From Paramacrobiotus metropolitanus (lineage: Eukaryota > Tardigrada > Eutardigrada > Parachela > Macrobiotidae): 64,000 bases of DNA. The DNA lies in the NCBI RefSeq assembly GCF_019649055.1, contig NW_026570280.1, positions 434,001 to 498,000 of the forward strand. The letters run 5' to 3'. Position numbers and translations under genes: made by a program. The notes beneath the pieces were generated by a model, which saw only the letters and a program-made list of their open reading frames with translations, did no database searches and was not told the origin of the DNA. Shown piece after piece: positions 20,201-32,279 of this stretch (positions are counted from its first letter, which is position 1; each line of letters opens with the position of its first letter).

Positions 20201-22690
20201 GTTCTGATTGGTTTTTTTATTTTCTTCGCGTTTTTACAGTTTTTTTTATTCTGGGTGGGAAAAGGTGGAAATTTATTATTTTTTTTTCTTCGCGTTTATT
20301 TTGATTTTCTTTTTATTTCATTTTCTTAGTTTTATTTTCTTCGCGTTATTTTTATTTTCTTCACGTTATTTTTATTTTCTTCACGTTATTTTTGTTTTCT
20401 TCGCGTTATTTTTATTTTCTTCGCGTTATTTTTGTTTTCTTCGCGTTATTTTTATTTTCTTCGCGTTATTTTTGTTTTCAGTTAAAACTTAAAGTTAAAG
20501 CAGTTAATTTTATTTTCTTCGCGTTTTTATAGTTTCCTTGATTCTGGGTGGGAAAAGGTGGAAATTAACTGCGTGTAGTTGGAAATTATATTTTGTGAAT
20601 TTTTGTGAAGTATTTTTTGAGTGAAAACTAAATTTGTAGTTCACAATTTTCAGTAAGGCGCCAGCGAAAGGGTTATACCGACGGTTTCGTAGTGTAAGGG
20701 ATGGTGTAATTTGCTATTTCAACGGTACACTAATTTCTATAAATTGTGCGTGATGTGCCGCAGCCGTTTGAGTGTTTTTTCAAATTAATGTGTTTGTTTT
20801 TCCATGAGATAATTAGAATAAATCAGAAAAGTTTTTGAAATGAGCAATAAAAAAATTTCTTGGGTGCCTTCGGATAATAGAAATTCAGGAAAAGGGTAGC
20901 GGTTGCTTCTCTCGTATTTGCTGTCATGATCCTTTTCCGTGGAACTGGTTTTCTGGAATAAAAGTTCGAAAATGATTTTATGGGTGGGATGAACATACGC
21001 AATTCTTAAAATTCGGATGAGCGTGATGGTTACGATAAGTGCATGTTTTGTAGATGTTTTCTCAGTACGATGAAGAGGAAATTGGTGGGCTGGATTTGGA
21101 TGATCACGAGGGCGCCAGCGACAATCTGGTGCTGCGCACGATGCTGACCGAACAGGCCAAAAAGAACGCTCCACCCGATTCGTACGTAATCAGTTGTTGA
21201 AAAAATTTACATGTCGACATACGATTTTTTTGTCGCTTTATTATGTTGAATATTTTTATTATTATGTTGATTATTATTCTGCGGATTTATTATAACGTTT
21301 TCGTTATATGATTATTAATAATATTTTTTATTTAATATTCATCTAATGATTGTTATTGATTTTTATTAATTGTCGAAGAAGTTTTTTTTTGTTAAAATAA
21401 GTAAGAATTTGGAATGGTTGTGAGAGGTGCGTTTAATTTTATTTGTTACGTTGGAATTCGTTAACTTCTGCTTTGCCAGATTTTAAATAATACAAATCCC
21501 GTCGTTTTGTAGGAATGCAGAAGAGGAAGAGAGCGATACGGAGAGTGAAACGGGCGGGGTGGACGAAGTGGCCCTCAAGTTCCGCTACGAGGACGATGCG
21601 CCGAACGAGATGGTGAAGGTGGTCCTGGAGGAGGACGACGACACCTACGACTGCCAGTCCATTATCAGTACGACTTGTCACTTGCCTTATTGTCTAATAT
21701 TTAAAATTTATTTACAATTTAATTTTCTGATATTTAAATTTAACGCTGCAATATCTGTAATTGTTAAGAAATGCGATAATTTTTGAATTTTCTTATTTTC
21801 TTTCTATGCTTACAGTTTTCTTAATCATTCTTACGTTTCTTATATGTATTGGTATATTTTTTTATATTTGTTCATATTTGCTCAGCATTTTTTTCAGATT
21901 TGCTTAATAAGAAATGCAGTGTGAATTTTTTATATATATTTCTCGATTTTTTAAAAGTGTCTTTGGCTTGTTTTAGATTTTCTATTTATCAGTTAATTGT
22001 ATTTGTTTTACATTCTGATTTTTACTGTTTTTCATTGCGTAATGTAACTTAATTTTTGTTGATTTATATTTTTTTTAAATAAAAAAATTCATATTTGTAA
22101 ATTATTATTGTGCATTTTTGGAACCTAATGCGAATGTTTATTTGCAGGCCATCGTTCCAACAAATCCTACCAACCGAAAATCCTTGATCTGCCACGAAAG
22201 GTACGGAATTTAACGGAAAAAACCGTCGGAATATTTTTTTACCTGTGATTATGATGAGTTTAGTGGACGAGGCAGAATGAACCAGTGTTGACCATTTTTC
22301 TTCGACTGATTAATGTCTCTACTAATTAAAAATTATTAAAATACGGAATAAATCCGGAATTATTTTATGATGGTCATTTTGCAGCCGAAACCGATCCGGA
22401 TTAACAATAAGACCGGCTTCCCGCTGCCGGAAGCGACGGAGACGCTGGAGGAGGCGGAGAGTGAGGAGGAGGAGGATGTGTTGAGCCTGATCTCCAGTCT
22501 GAGCGTGGCGCGGCCGAAGAACGAGACGCCGGAGGAGCGGCGGATGCGGAAACAGGCACTGAAGGGGCTGCGTCGCGAGCGGCGCGTGGAGAAGAAGGGC
22601 AATCGGTTGGCCTTCGGGGTGGAGCGGGTGCAGCAGGAGCGCGCCGCCGCCAATGTGGAGAGCCGGCGCAAGACCGTGGCCGTCGTGTAG
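17281..22690 (+). CDS. LTV1: LTV1, 40S ribosomal subunit biogenesis/export factor
   Basis: Exons 17281-17283, 17405-17527, 17730-17906, 18604-19146, 21054-21181, 21513-21667, 22148-22200 and 22385-22690 join in phase to 495 residues (human LTV1 is about 475). LTV1 is a late pre-40S assembly factor, released after CK1 phosphorylation, that shuttles between nucleus and cytoplasm. Matching family blocks in order: KKFNKKTATTYALINR at the N-terminus; GIYFNDNYDYMRHLRD; FAFDDPDNLLDDDFIAQA near 152; LSKYSMSSSVMRRS near 257; FSQYDEEEIGGLD; VVLEEDDDTYDCQSI; KPIRINNKTGFPL; and the basic C-terminus KQALKGLRRERRVEKKGNRLAFGVE. Exon 1 codes only the start Met, with a GTACGT donor right after ATG, so a typical gene finder may miss the start. 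Intron 4 is 1.9 kb and full of repeats. Confidence 0.95.
19178..20700. repeat. degenerate five-copy tandem repeat in LTV1 intron 4
   Basis: The motif GGTTTCGTAGTGYRNGGGCT or close variants recurs near 19180, 19451, 19861, 20132 and 20682, each followed by similar AT-rich text such as TTTTGGGAATTTTTTGAATA. Intervals are about 271, 410, 271 and 550 bp. The core resembles the 5' end and A box of a valine tRNA; no B box was found in the copies. Confidence 0.55.
20338..20478. repeat. 20-bp minisatellite in LTV1 intron 4
   Basis: About seven copies of a TCGCGTTATTTTTATTTTCT unit with G/A changes, period 20. Confidence 0.85.
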
Positions 22691-24715
22691 AACGGTGGAA
22701 AAGCGGGATTTTGTTGTTATGGAACTGATTAAAAAAATGCTGGGTTGTTTGGGAGGATGTGTGAATTAAATCCTCCTTGAGTAATATTGCGAAGAGTTAT
22801 AAAAAAATGCAAATGAAAAAATAGATTAAAAAGCAGCAATATTAAAGAATGAAGATACGAGGGGAAAAAATATAAAAAGGGAAAAAAGGGAAAAAAATAT
22901 GAAATACTGAAAAAAAAGGGAAAACAAATATGAAATACTGACATATTTCGGTTTTTGGTTTGCTTATTAGCTAATATTATATTGGCCCTTCCGATGGACG
23001 TGCTTGGCAAAACATAATGAAAACACAAAAAACAAATATTAAAAAAATGAAGGATACAAAAAGTGAATATTAAATCAACAATAAAAATATTTTTTGTTTT
23101 TGGTATAATTATCAGTTAGCACAATACTGACTATTGCGGCTCTCGATAGCACCAAACCTAAATTAAAAGGGGAAAACGGTCAAGGAAGCAGAACTGAAAA
23201 ATAACAAGAAAAAGAATTTTGAAATGTTTTTTTGAAATTTTGAAACTAATTTCGTTACTCTTATAAATTTGTAATTAATGTTTAATGTGGAATTATTATC
23301 CGCTGACCCGTGTCTCCGTGAAGCATTCAGCTGCGAAATACGTTGCGCACGGGGCGGAGTTCCTTGTCTCGGATTTTGAAAATACCGCTCGCTGTGTTTT
23401 GTCTCGGTTTACGCCTGACAGGCTGACAGCACCGGTTGGGAGTACCCATGCCCTGAGGGAAAAACGGCCCGATTTCGCTGCATCACGCAGTTTTCGTACA
23501 CGTCCTATCCTCTATAAAGTGGAACTGTTAATATTTTTTTTAATTCTTTTTTTTTAATGATCTCCTTATTTCTAATAAGCAATAGCCAAAGTCTTTAAAT
23601 CGACGTTAAACGGAGATTTAATTTAACTTAATTAAATTTTATTTAAATTTCAGTGAAATACAGTACTTAGTTTGTCAAATAAACTTTCTGTTAATAAACC
23701 AGACTTACTTATTTCTTAATTATTTATATACCGTATTAAAATAAATTTTCAACATAAATTAAATTGATTTATTGAATGGGTTTATTTATTCAGTTTATGT
23801 CTGAAATCGTGAAACATTTTTCGTTTAATTTAATTTGAACCAAATTTTATGTTTTCGCTTTCGCTTGATTTGAATTTCGTTAGATTTTTAGAAAAATTAG
23901 GTATGATCGTGTGATTAAGTTAAAATTTAGCGTGATCGAAATTTGATTTAATTTAATAATAATAGCTATTGATTTAATATTTTTACTTCATCTGAAATGG
24001 TATAACAATTATATCATTTATATGAAGTTCAATACATATACGCACTGTAGATTAAATTCGTTTCGTAAAGTTCTCTAAGCTGTTTATGCATACATATTGC
24101 GACGAAATATGGATTATGACGTATTTCTTTCTCTCAAGCTCACTCACATTAAAGGCGGCGTGGTGCGCCTTCACAACGCTGTATGCAAAAATAAAAGACA
24201 CTTATTTTTGCCGGCAAAATCCCGGTGTGTTTAAATCATTCTGTGCTGTTGTCTGTTGCGCTGCAGCGTCACAGCAACGCACAACCAATACAAAACGATT
24301 ACGTATCTGGTGTATTATGAGAAAACACGTGCCGCACCCCTCCACAAAACCGCCTTTTCCACTAACTGGACAATGGACGGTCCGTCACCCCGTTCCGTGC
24401 GGAGTAGAGCGTGGGCGAGGGTCCGCGTCAGCACTTTTACCCGACTAAGGGTTTCTTACGATTGACGGCGAACCTGTGCAACCATAACACGCTTTATCCG
24501 GCTAATCTGCTCCCGCGGAAGACAAAAGAATGCAAATAAACCCGCCGCGTCTCGCGCAGCGGCCGCTACAATACCGGTTAATCCGCACTGGTGACGCTGC
24601 ACGGGGAGCTGCGTATGAGGGGCATCCGCCCCATACATCTCATAAATAAAGCATTGCACAAATAAAGAGTCGGGAAAAATCCGGTCCACATATGTCGGTG
24701 AAAATCTACCGCACC
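22691..24715. other. intergenic, nothing firmly recognised
   Basis: AT-rich spacer after LTV1. A TATAAAG at 23510 follows a GC-richer block (23300-23500), and 24330-24450 is also GC-richer, but no exon could be built from either. Confidence 0.4.
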
Positions 24716-24720
24716 TGATC

Positions 24721-24728
24721 TATAAAAG
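24721..24728 (+). promoter_or_regulatory. TATA box of Cys-rich secreted peptide gene 1
   Basis: TATAAAAG about 150 bp upstream of the start codon at 24877; suits a short 5' UTR. Confidence 0.5.
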
Positions 24729-24876
24729 ATTTACGCTGTACTGAGGAGGCAACCTGGTTGCTTGGTCGTGTAGAAAAGGTCAGGAATACCGTGCACACTA
24801 CCGCGTAGTGTGCGGCATCGTGGTGATTAATTGCTACTCGTAGAAAGCTTGTAAAATATTTGATTAACAAACGAAC

Positions 24877-25724
24877 ATGTTCGTCGGATGTGGACTATCT
24901 GTTGTTGTCCTGATCGTCGTCATCCATGTCGCGTACACAGCCTATCCGATCGGACGAATCTACGCGCGCAACGGTGAGCCGGTCAACATTATTATACTAG
25001 CGTTATTTTCACGTTCAGTTTACGTGGCCTTTTTCGGCGACGTGAAGGTTCACAAATTGGTTTTATATCCTCTAGTTCGGTGTTATTATTTTATTCTTAA
25101 TATTCTGAAGAAACGTAGTGTTAAGAAAGTCCGTGTTTGTGATGAAAATCCAAAAGGTAGTCTGCATAAACATAAAGTTCGCATCGAAGGGATTATACAG
25201 GCAACGGTAAGTTGAATCGAGGCAACATGCATCGAGACAACGGTAAGTTTAATTGCAACATTTGATGAGAGGTTCTCGTAAAACATGAATTATTATATTA
25301 TGTAGACGATACAGCGATTTCCGCAGAACTGAAGCTGCTCGGAAGGAAATTGTTCATGTGTGCTAAGAGGTCCGGAAGTGACCTCGAGAAGCGCCTCTCA
25401 GGCAGTCAGAGACTCAGAATAGGGAGACGGTTAATTTGTACAACTGCGACGCAGTTATGGTAGACATTTTGGGATACGTATATTCTGAAAAGGGATGGTG
25501 GAAACTACTTTGCAGATTACGTGATGGATCCGGCGGCGACGACGAAACGAACGGCGCGGGAAAATTTCCGCGCAGCCGGTGACCTTTGCGATCTTGTCTG
25601 CCACCGCTACCGACGCTGCGTGGTGGGCCGGTGGAATTGGATCTCCCTGGCGGGCAGCAGTCTGATTCCGTGTGGGGATGATGCGCAGCGCCGACGGTGT
25701 GATTGCGCCATCATGGTCATCTGA
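24877..25724 (+). CDS. small secreted six-cysteine prepropeptide, copy 1 (novel family)
   Basis: Two exons, 24877-24973 and 25516-25724, with GTGAGC donor, TTTGCAG acceptor and a phase 1 join, give 101 residues. Residues 1-22 form a hydrophobic signal peptide (LSVVVLIVVIHVAYTAYP), followed by GRIYARN, a dibasic TTKR site near residue 44, and a mature part with six cysteines: GDLCDLVCHRYRRC, then GRWNWISLAGSSLIPC, then RRRCDCAIM. Cysteine spacing is C-3-C-5-C-16-C-8-C-1-C. This is the plan of a secreted hormone or toxin-like/defence peptide processed at KR, but I do not recognise the family and claim no function. The paralogue at 30271 shares exon structure, phase, signal peptide, dibasic site and cysteines. 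Selection on these features makes it a real gene. Confidence 0.75.
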
Positions 25725-25845
25725 ATATTCCAGAAAGACATTTTGAAGTGACAATGAGATAGCGAGCACTGGACTAGCTACTTCATTTTATCTCTTATTG
25801 TGCCAACAACTGCGCTTCTGTGCGAGTTTTAAACACAATGTACAT

Positions 25846-26157
25846 ACAGGGTGAAAAACAATGTCATTCGGCCCGTTTCCCTGTACTGCTGGCGTTACCC
25901 GGCTGGAGTGTGACGTTACGGCAGTACATACGGTTAAATCAGGCGCGACATATAAGCGCCATGTATAGCCACAACGTAAAGCACCTGCCGGCTGACACCA
26001 GAAGTACAAGGGACTGGTTCGGCTAGACTTGTTTTTCCTCCTATATTCCTGTTTTACGCTTTTTCTTGATTTCTGTATTACATTTTTGAACCGCTGACCG
26101 ACTGGCCGTTTTCCAAGTTCTTTATCCTACGTGTACTGGGTGAGCGCTGCCCCCTGT
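25846..26157. mobile_element. inverted-repeat MITE with CAGGGTG-type ends, copy 1
   Basis: Begins TACAGGGTGAAAAACAATG. Its left half is imperfectly inverted relative to its right half (GTGTGACGTTACGGC and GTAAAGCACCTGCCGGC regions). A homologous element lies at 51111-51321, sharing TGGAGTGTGACGTTACG and GTAAGCGCCATGT-like blocks. No coding capacity. TA-flanked ends suggest a Tc1/mariner-like origin. The right end is uncertain (26040 or 26157). Confidence 0.5.
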
Positions 26158-27490
26158 ACACTCTACAGGTGATCAAGAACCGACTTACATTGAACCGTAA
26201 TTCATTTCTGTCTCTCGTAATAACAAATTTCCCGTAAAAGCGTGTCCGGTAATTTCCTACGTAAAGGTACAGCTAGCACGAAGTTCGCGCTTATAATGAT
26301 GGCCACTTCAGTACGTTTATCAAATTTCCTAAATGCGCTCCGCAGTCAGATTGTCACTTACTGCACGACCATTTGCTAGCTACTTTCCGCGAGGCAGTTA
26401 CTATTATTCTCCTAAATTATATGGCGTGCAACAAGCCACCAGCCAGCCAAATGCATCTTAAGTGATTAAACAGTGTGGCGTGGCGCGGCGTAGTGTGAAG
26501 TTTCGCGTAACACGCAAATTTATGTAATTCGCTGTACAGATTCGTCAGAAATTACCGGACAAGCTTGTACGTAGCTTACCGCTAAACGAGACGCTTGCGA
26601 TATAATTTAATGGGCTGCCTATATACATGTATACATGTATTTACGGATTATATGGTACAACACGGACACAAAATACTCGCGCTCGGATCGGTAATAATTA
26701 TTGATAACTTATGCGAATTGTTTATTGATTTTATTGTTACATTTTTGAGCCGCTCACCGACTGCCCGATGTCCCCTTATTTTTTTTATACTTACATAGTT
26801 ACATTGTATATTAATATACTTCGTTGTGGGGTTATCAGAAAGGAACAGGATAGGAGCTGACGGCATGTCCGGCAAGGAATGCCCTTGGTGCGGAATGTAA
26901 GAAGCTGGTGTACGGTGGCTGATTCACATGTCCACGGAAGTTCGAAGAACCCTAGAAGGCAGGAAGCGTGGCCCACGTGGCGGAAAATGCTAAGCGACTG
27001 AAGTATTCTTCGCTGGAAAACCTGTATCTTTTTTTGCCCATTGGTGGGTGAAACGCTTCGGTGCTCTTGGACCGGCTTTAAGCGAATTGTTACAATTTAT
27101 GGGCCGGAAAGTTCGTGAGCTGATGGGGATGCGCGTCTTACTGCTTTCCTTAAGCAACGGTTCTGTTTTTAAGTGCTGTTATTAAGGGATATGCTACGGG
27201 TATGTAAAGTACGTTACATTCTATTCCACGGGAGGAACACAGATTTTGGTTGTTTTTTCAGTGTTTAAAGTGTGACTGTAAAGTATAGTGCCCGCGCTTG
27301 TATATTGTGTTATTTCGAAGCCTAAGAAAATATTACGGTATTCTCGGTTCCTACTGGTTGCGCAACCATGATGACGGAGTTGCCACGGTCATCTCCCTTT
27401 CTTAACGGTAATGGTTTCGCTTGGAAATTTTCACGCAGTATCTTATTTGTGTGGCGAAGGAGTGATAATCAATGTCATTATGCGGAAAGT
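26158..27490. other. intergenic with remnants of a peptide-gene 3' flank
   Basis: No gene. The blocks at 26083-26115, 26735-26785 and 30862-30905 resemble each other (CCGCT.ACCGACTG.CCG and CGATGTCC.CATATTTTT-like text). They look like leftover 3' flanks from duplications of the peptide gene. Confidence 0.35.
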
Positions 27491-27499
27491 ACTACAAAG

Positions 27500-30040
27500 T
27501 TTAAGTAGTTGTACCAGCTTATCCCGTAATTTCTATCGCATCAACACAAAGACATGCAAACATTTACGGATTACGCCAAACTCCATACTACGGCGCCACA
27601 CTAGGTACGCTCTACAAGGTTAAAGCAAGCCAAAAATCGATCAAAATAATATAAACTCGTTACTCGTGGTGAGTTTGGGAAAAGATATTTCGCCCATAGA
27701 CTTCTATGTTAAAGAGCACCATCCGAAGAAAGTGGTTGCCTAGAGCAACGATCACTTTGGGCACGATATTTATATTTAAAAGAAAGCTAAGAAGGCGCTA
27801 TCAAAAAATTACGTTATCGCTTGTCAATTATCAGACGGTTAAAATCTTTAAATATTATTCATTTAACACGATTATTTCGTATTAAGCAGCGCGTTTTTTT
27901 CGAAGAAATCAAAAGCAATACTTTGATTCCCGTTGCCTGATCTTCGGCGTTGCAATAAAACTCTATTAAGAACGCTGCCATATACCAAGAGCTATCATGC
28001 AGCATAAAAATGCATAAAAATCTTAGACTTCAATGGCAGCGGTTGAGGAAGTTTTGTCGCTGCCCGTACTTGGCGCGACCACCCTGTATTTTGCCCTTCT
28101 ACAATGACCTTAAATATGGAGAGGAGTGAAATGTGCCATAACAAGGAGATCGCCCAACCGTGGCGGTAATGCGGAGCATCCTAGCAACTACATAGTGCAC
28201 GGTAGAAATAATTTACCTTGTCGATCTGTCATACACTAAAGATCACACTGCGGATATCGGGTTCATTGCCTGGCAAGAGCTGTCTCGCTTAACAATGTAC
28301 CGCATTCGCGACGGCGCTTAGTACTCAGTACCACTTTGCCGGTTTGCCCGATTAACAGAGCGTGCCAGCAGATCTCGGTCTAAGAAGGCTTTCCTGCATT
28401 CCGAAACGGTAAATGTAGGTAATGGATTACCGTTAGCGTGACCGCGGTTAAATCGGCATTTGGAAAACTAAAAATGCCAGCCGGGCACACCTTGTCTCCC
28501 ATACGCTGTTTGGGTTCTGCGGGTACAATGTCAGCCGGTCTGTCCATCAGTCAGCTCACTTACGCTCAAACAACCCATCGTTCCCGGCACATACCCACTT
28601 TTTTTTCTCGCGAACCAGCGCGAGTTTAATCTGCCTGCTGTTTCATTCAGGATCCTCATCGCTGCATTTCATTAAACCATAAAAGCCGGTATTGAACGCT
28701 GCAGTCGCAATACAGTCGACCCTGCTTCGCCGTAGAAACACTCTCTTAGTTTCTAACATTATAACGGAATTGTGGACGAGATTGCAGTGAGCGGGGTAAT
28801 TCTAGTTAATGTTCCTGTTACTGGTAAAGTGGTAATGCTAGACACCAAAGCCAGAAATTTATAAAATAAATACTTTTCTCGGTACTTTAGGAACCTAACG
28901 AACCAGAAAAACCCTAGAAACTAGTAAACAGAGACAACTTAAAACAGAACCAGTTCGTACTGCTCTAAAAAGACAATATATGCGGCCAGATTCCAACTTA
29001 ACGAGAGACCCACAGCCGTGTTACGATAAACTGCAAAAAAATTAATAAAAAAAATGTGGTTTTAAAAGTTTACTTCTGGTTTCAGTGTATTAAGTTAGAA
29101 AAAGAAGTAATTGGCATTACAAAAAGAACCCTGAGTTCCGAATTTCAGGAAAACGAAAATCTACTGGCTGCATTTTCTGGATCGCATCTCGTCGCCAAAC
29201 CGTGGCGGTAGCCTGTAGGGCATAACACAGCATCGAATAGCTACATAACAGGAATATTTTTGCATGTCAGACTATTTTCCACTCAGTCACGCGCATAAGG
29301 TCACGTTGACGTCTGCCAAGAGTGGTCTCGCTTAGCGAGAGTTGCATCCCGCACTGGATAGTCGTGAATCGTGATCAGTGCTGCTATAAAGTGTCGACAC
29401 AGGCATATCCTTAAGATTAAAGGCTTGTGCCGCATCGCACTCTGTTTAAAGTCGCGAGTAATCCGTTGAATATTTCCTGACAAATAACCGGGGGCGTCAC
29501 TCGCAATTCATCACCACTTTGCGCGGCTAGCAGAGCGTGACAGCAGGCCCAGCTGTAGGAAGACCCCTTTTTAAACCGATTACATGCAGGTACTGGGCAG
29601 CTTATCCCGTAATCAGTACAACGACAAATACACATTCACGGGTTACGCCAACCTCCTGACCACGGCGCGCCACGCCACACTAATAACGCTTTAACTGGAT
29701 TTGGGAGTTGAAGCACGCCAAACATCGATCGTAATAATTATAACCTATCGGTATAAATTGATGAAATATTGACTTGTCTCCTATAATATTACCTTAAATA
29801 TCGAGAGGCAAAATAAGGACGTGCTATCCGTACCTTGACGATAGAAATTACGGGGCAAGCGTGTATGTCTCGTATATGTACTTTATTAGATATCCGCCAG
29901 CGAGACCGGTAATCCGCTTTTAGAAGGCTACGGAGTGCCAACCACCGAGGCACACCCTTGTCTCGCATAGGATGATCCTGGTCTCTCCGTGCCACAATGG
30001 CAACTGGTTGGTCCATCAGCTCTCAATCGCTGACGTCATC
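27500..30040 (+). repeat. diverged segmental duplication upstream of peptide gene 2
   Basis: Several collinear blocks recur. 27510-27650 matches 29585-29760 (shared AGCTTATCCCGTAAT, ATTACGCCAA.CTCC). 28145-28310 matches 29175-29345 (CCAACCGTGGCGGTA-like; GTCTCGCTTA). 28440-28570 matches 29890-30035 (GGCACACC.TTGTCTC; GTCCATCAG). No ORF here looks coding. Confidence 0.45.
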
Positions 30041-30270
30041 CTCAAAGCCGACCATTTACCGGCGCACACCGATGTGCATCTCGTGAATTGTCCTCGCCAT
30101 CGCTGCGGGAAATTTCCTCAGTACTATTTTTATCTACCGGTAGAATTTATTCAAGATTTTCATTTCTGGACGATTGCATATGATATCGCTTATAAGTCGG
30201 TCGCCACTGTGCCAACATTAGTTACTGAATTAAAGCAACCCAGCTTTCGGAATCGGGATTGCGCTGAAAC

Positions 30271-30708
30271 ATGGCATTGCCGCGATACTCGATGGCGGTT
30301 GTGTTGTTGATTGGCGTTGTCCACATGGTATGTGCCGTGTACCCCGTTGGAAGGATCTTCGAGCGAGACAGTAAGCCGGTGTCGCGCTGTAAACCGTCAG
30401 TTCGGAATATAATTCTCTGGACTTGTATTCCGTTCGGTTCGGCGTTCATAGCAGGAGTATCTCCAGTTGGGTAATAAATTCTTTTGCTACCTGCAGATCA
30501 TGATGCCATCGGCAGCCGGACGACGAAACGCGCTACGCCGGACTACGTCCTTCCCGTCGGTGACCTTTGCCGCATTGTATGCTACCGTTATCGGCGCTGT
30601 GTGCTGGGCCAGTGGAATTGGAGCTCCCTGATGGGCAGCGGTCTCCTGCGGTGCGCCGGTCATCCGCAGCGAATCGGCCGCTGCGACTGCTCCATCATGT
30701 CCGCCTGA
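30271..30708 (+). CDS. small secreted six-cysteine prepropeptide, copy 2 (novel family)
   Basis: Exons 30271-30370 and 30497-30708, GTAAGC donor, CTGCAG acceptor, phase 1 join as in copy 1, giving 103 residues. The signal peptide is about residues 1-23 (MAVVLLIGVVHMVCA), followed by VYPVGRIFERD, which matches the copy 1 propeptide start. TTKR again precedes the cysteine part: VGDLCRIVCYRYRRC, GQWNWSSLMGSGLLRC, RIGRCDCSIMSA. Spacing is C-3-C-5-C-16-C-9-C-1-C. The intron is only 126 bp against 542 bp in copy 1. Conserved features are the signal peptide, GRI, TTKR, YRRCV.G.WNW, GS.L and C.C near the end; the rest has diverged, which suggests a lineage under selection. Function unknown. Confidence 0.78.
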
Positions 30709-31655
30709 GGGTTCACTGCACGCAAACTGATGTACACTGAATTAAATGGTTCGTTCTGAACGCATACTGCGCAAAAAAGCGCTTCTCGGTTCAAACCCGG
30801 TGCCGAAAGTTTATGTGTTCATTACGGTGCCACACTGACTAGCAAATTAATTATTAAATTCATGAACTGCGAACTGACTGACCGATGTCCACATATTTTT
30901 CTCATTCAATTTTCACTTTTGGATGATCTGATCGGTATACCGGTATTTGCTTTATTTGACTTTCGTCCAGCATTGTATTATATTATTGGTTATGAAAGGA
31001 ACTTGTACTTGCTATGTATACGAAGCACTTTATAGCTGGTTTCATTACGACAACGCTTATCGACTCAACAAATGTCAAGTCGTCGTGCATTTGCCCTGTG
31101 TCTCATTGTGAGCCGATTATTACATTACAGATTACTAGCTAATTTTCGGTGCATCGTACAATAAGAACAATTACTGCATATCAAAACCGATTGCGACAAA
31201 TACCGTTCAAACCGTTCTGTATTCTGCACAAACGCGCAGGAAAACCTGAGAAGGGTACAAGAATCGAACTAGCCAAACCGTAACGGTTATCGCTGTTCGC
31301 TATGTTCAGTGTACAGTGTTTGCTCGTCTAACTCGGTCCGCTAAACACTGAAACCACCGGTGCCGTCATAATTTCAAAAAACACCACCGGTGCTCTGACC
31401 ATAGCAGCTTGCACCAGTGAATAAATGCAAGGTCGTAACCATCCGTTGCTATTACGGGTCACGGGGTCCCCTATTTGGCCAGTTACATGGTAAACCGGAA
31501 ACTAGGTATCTGTACACGTCTATGACAGGCGTGCATTCAGCACTATTATACAGATTGATCCTTTAACTGGAAAGGATTTTTCATTTGGAACATGTGAAAG
31601 CAAGGCGTTGCCGTTCGTACAGCATACTGCATAAAATTATTTTCGTTCTGTATTT
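30709..31655. other. intergenic, nothing coding
   Basis: Follows peptide gene 2. Contains a short duplicated CACCGGTG segment (31357-31395) and the presumed 3' flank described above. Confidence 0.4.
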
Positions 31656-31659
31656 CGCT

Positions 31660-31960
31660 ACTTCGACGTTTTCGTGTTTCGGATACTTTCACAATACGAG
31701 CTGGTGTGCCCGAACACCAGAGATACGGTATTGTCTGTGAAGTACGATAACCACATTAGAATGCCGGATGTTTTTTTTTATAAATATCTTGCACAAACTA
31801 CCAGCTTTGTATGAAACGATAATTATCAAGTAACCAATTTCTAAAAATTAATGTTTTTGTTAATTGGAACTTGGTAGAAACGCGGAGGATACCGTGTGTA
31901 TCTGCTGTCCGGTACACGAATCCTTTCTGTGAAATTATACGGAAGGCGAAAAACATCCAA
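31660..31960. repeat. fold-back repeat, copy 2
   Basis: A minus-strand arm (about 31663-31740, TCTCTGGTGTTCGGGCACAC when reverse complemented) and a plus-strand arm (31885-31955, GTCCGGTACACGAATCC) diverge from a centre near 31800. They match the family at 8524-8960. Confidence 0.5.
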
Positions 31961-32279
31961 ATACACCAAGACGAAGATTCAGAAAAAACTGATCCGAACA
32001 TCGGAAAGAAACTGCGAATAATTTTAGATTATGCTGCCTCTGGATAATGGATAATGTTTTAAATTTACCGAACCAAAACTTACCTCATCGAAAACTAATC
32101 CGAAATTGGTCGATGGCTTATGTACCTTTCGATAATCGTGTTTATGCTAGAAATATGAATGGCTACTTGCAAAAATTTGTCGATTTGCTTTTATCGGATA
32201 CTGGACGATTAGTTAGCAGTATTAATTTTATATCGTGTCTGTTGCCCGATTTCTTTATTTGTCCTCTATGTATTCTACT

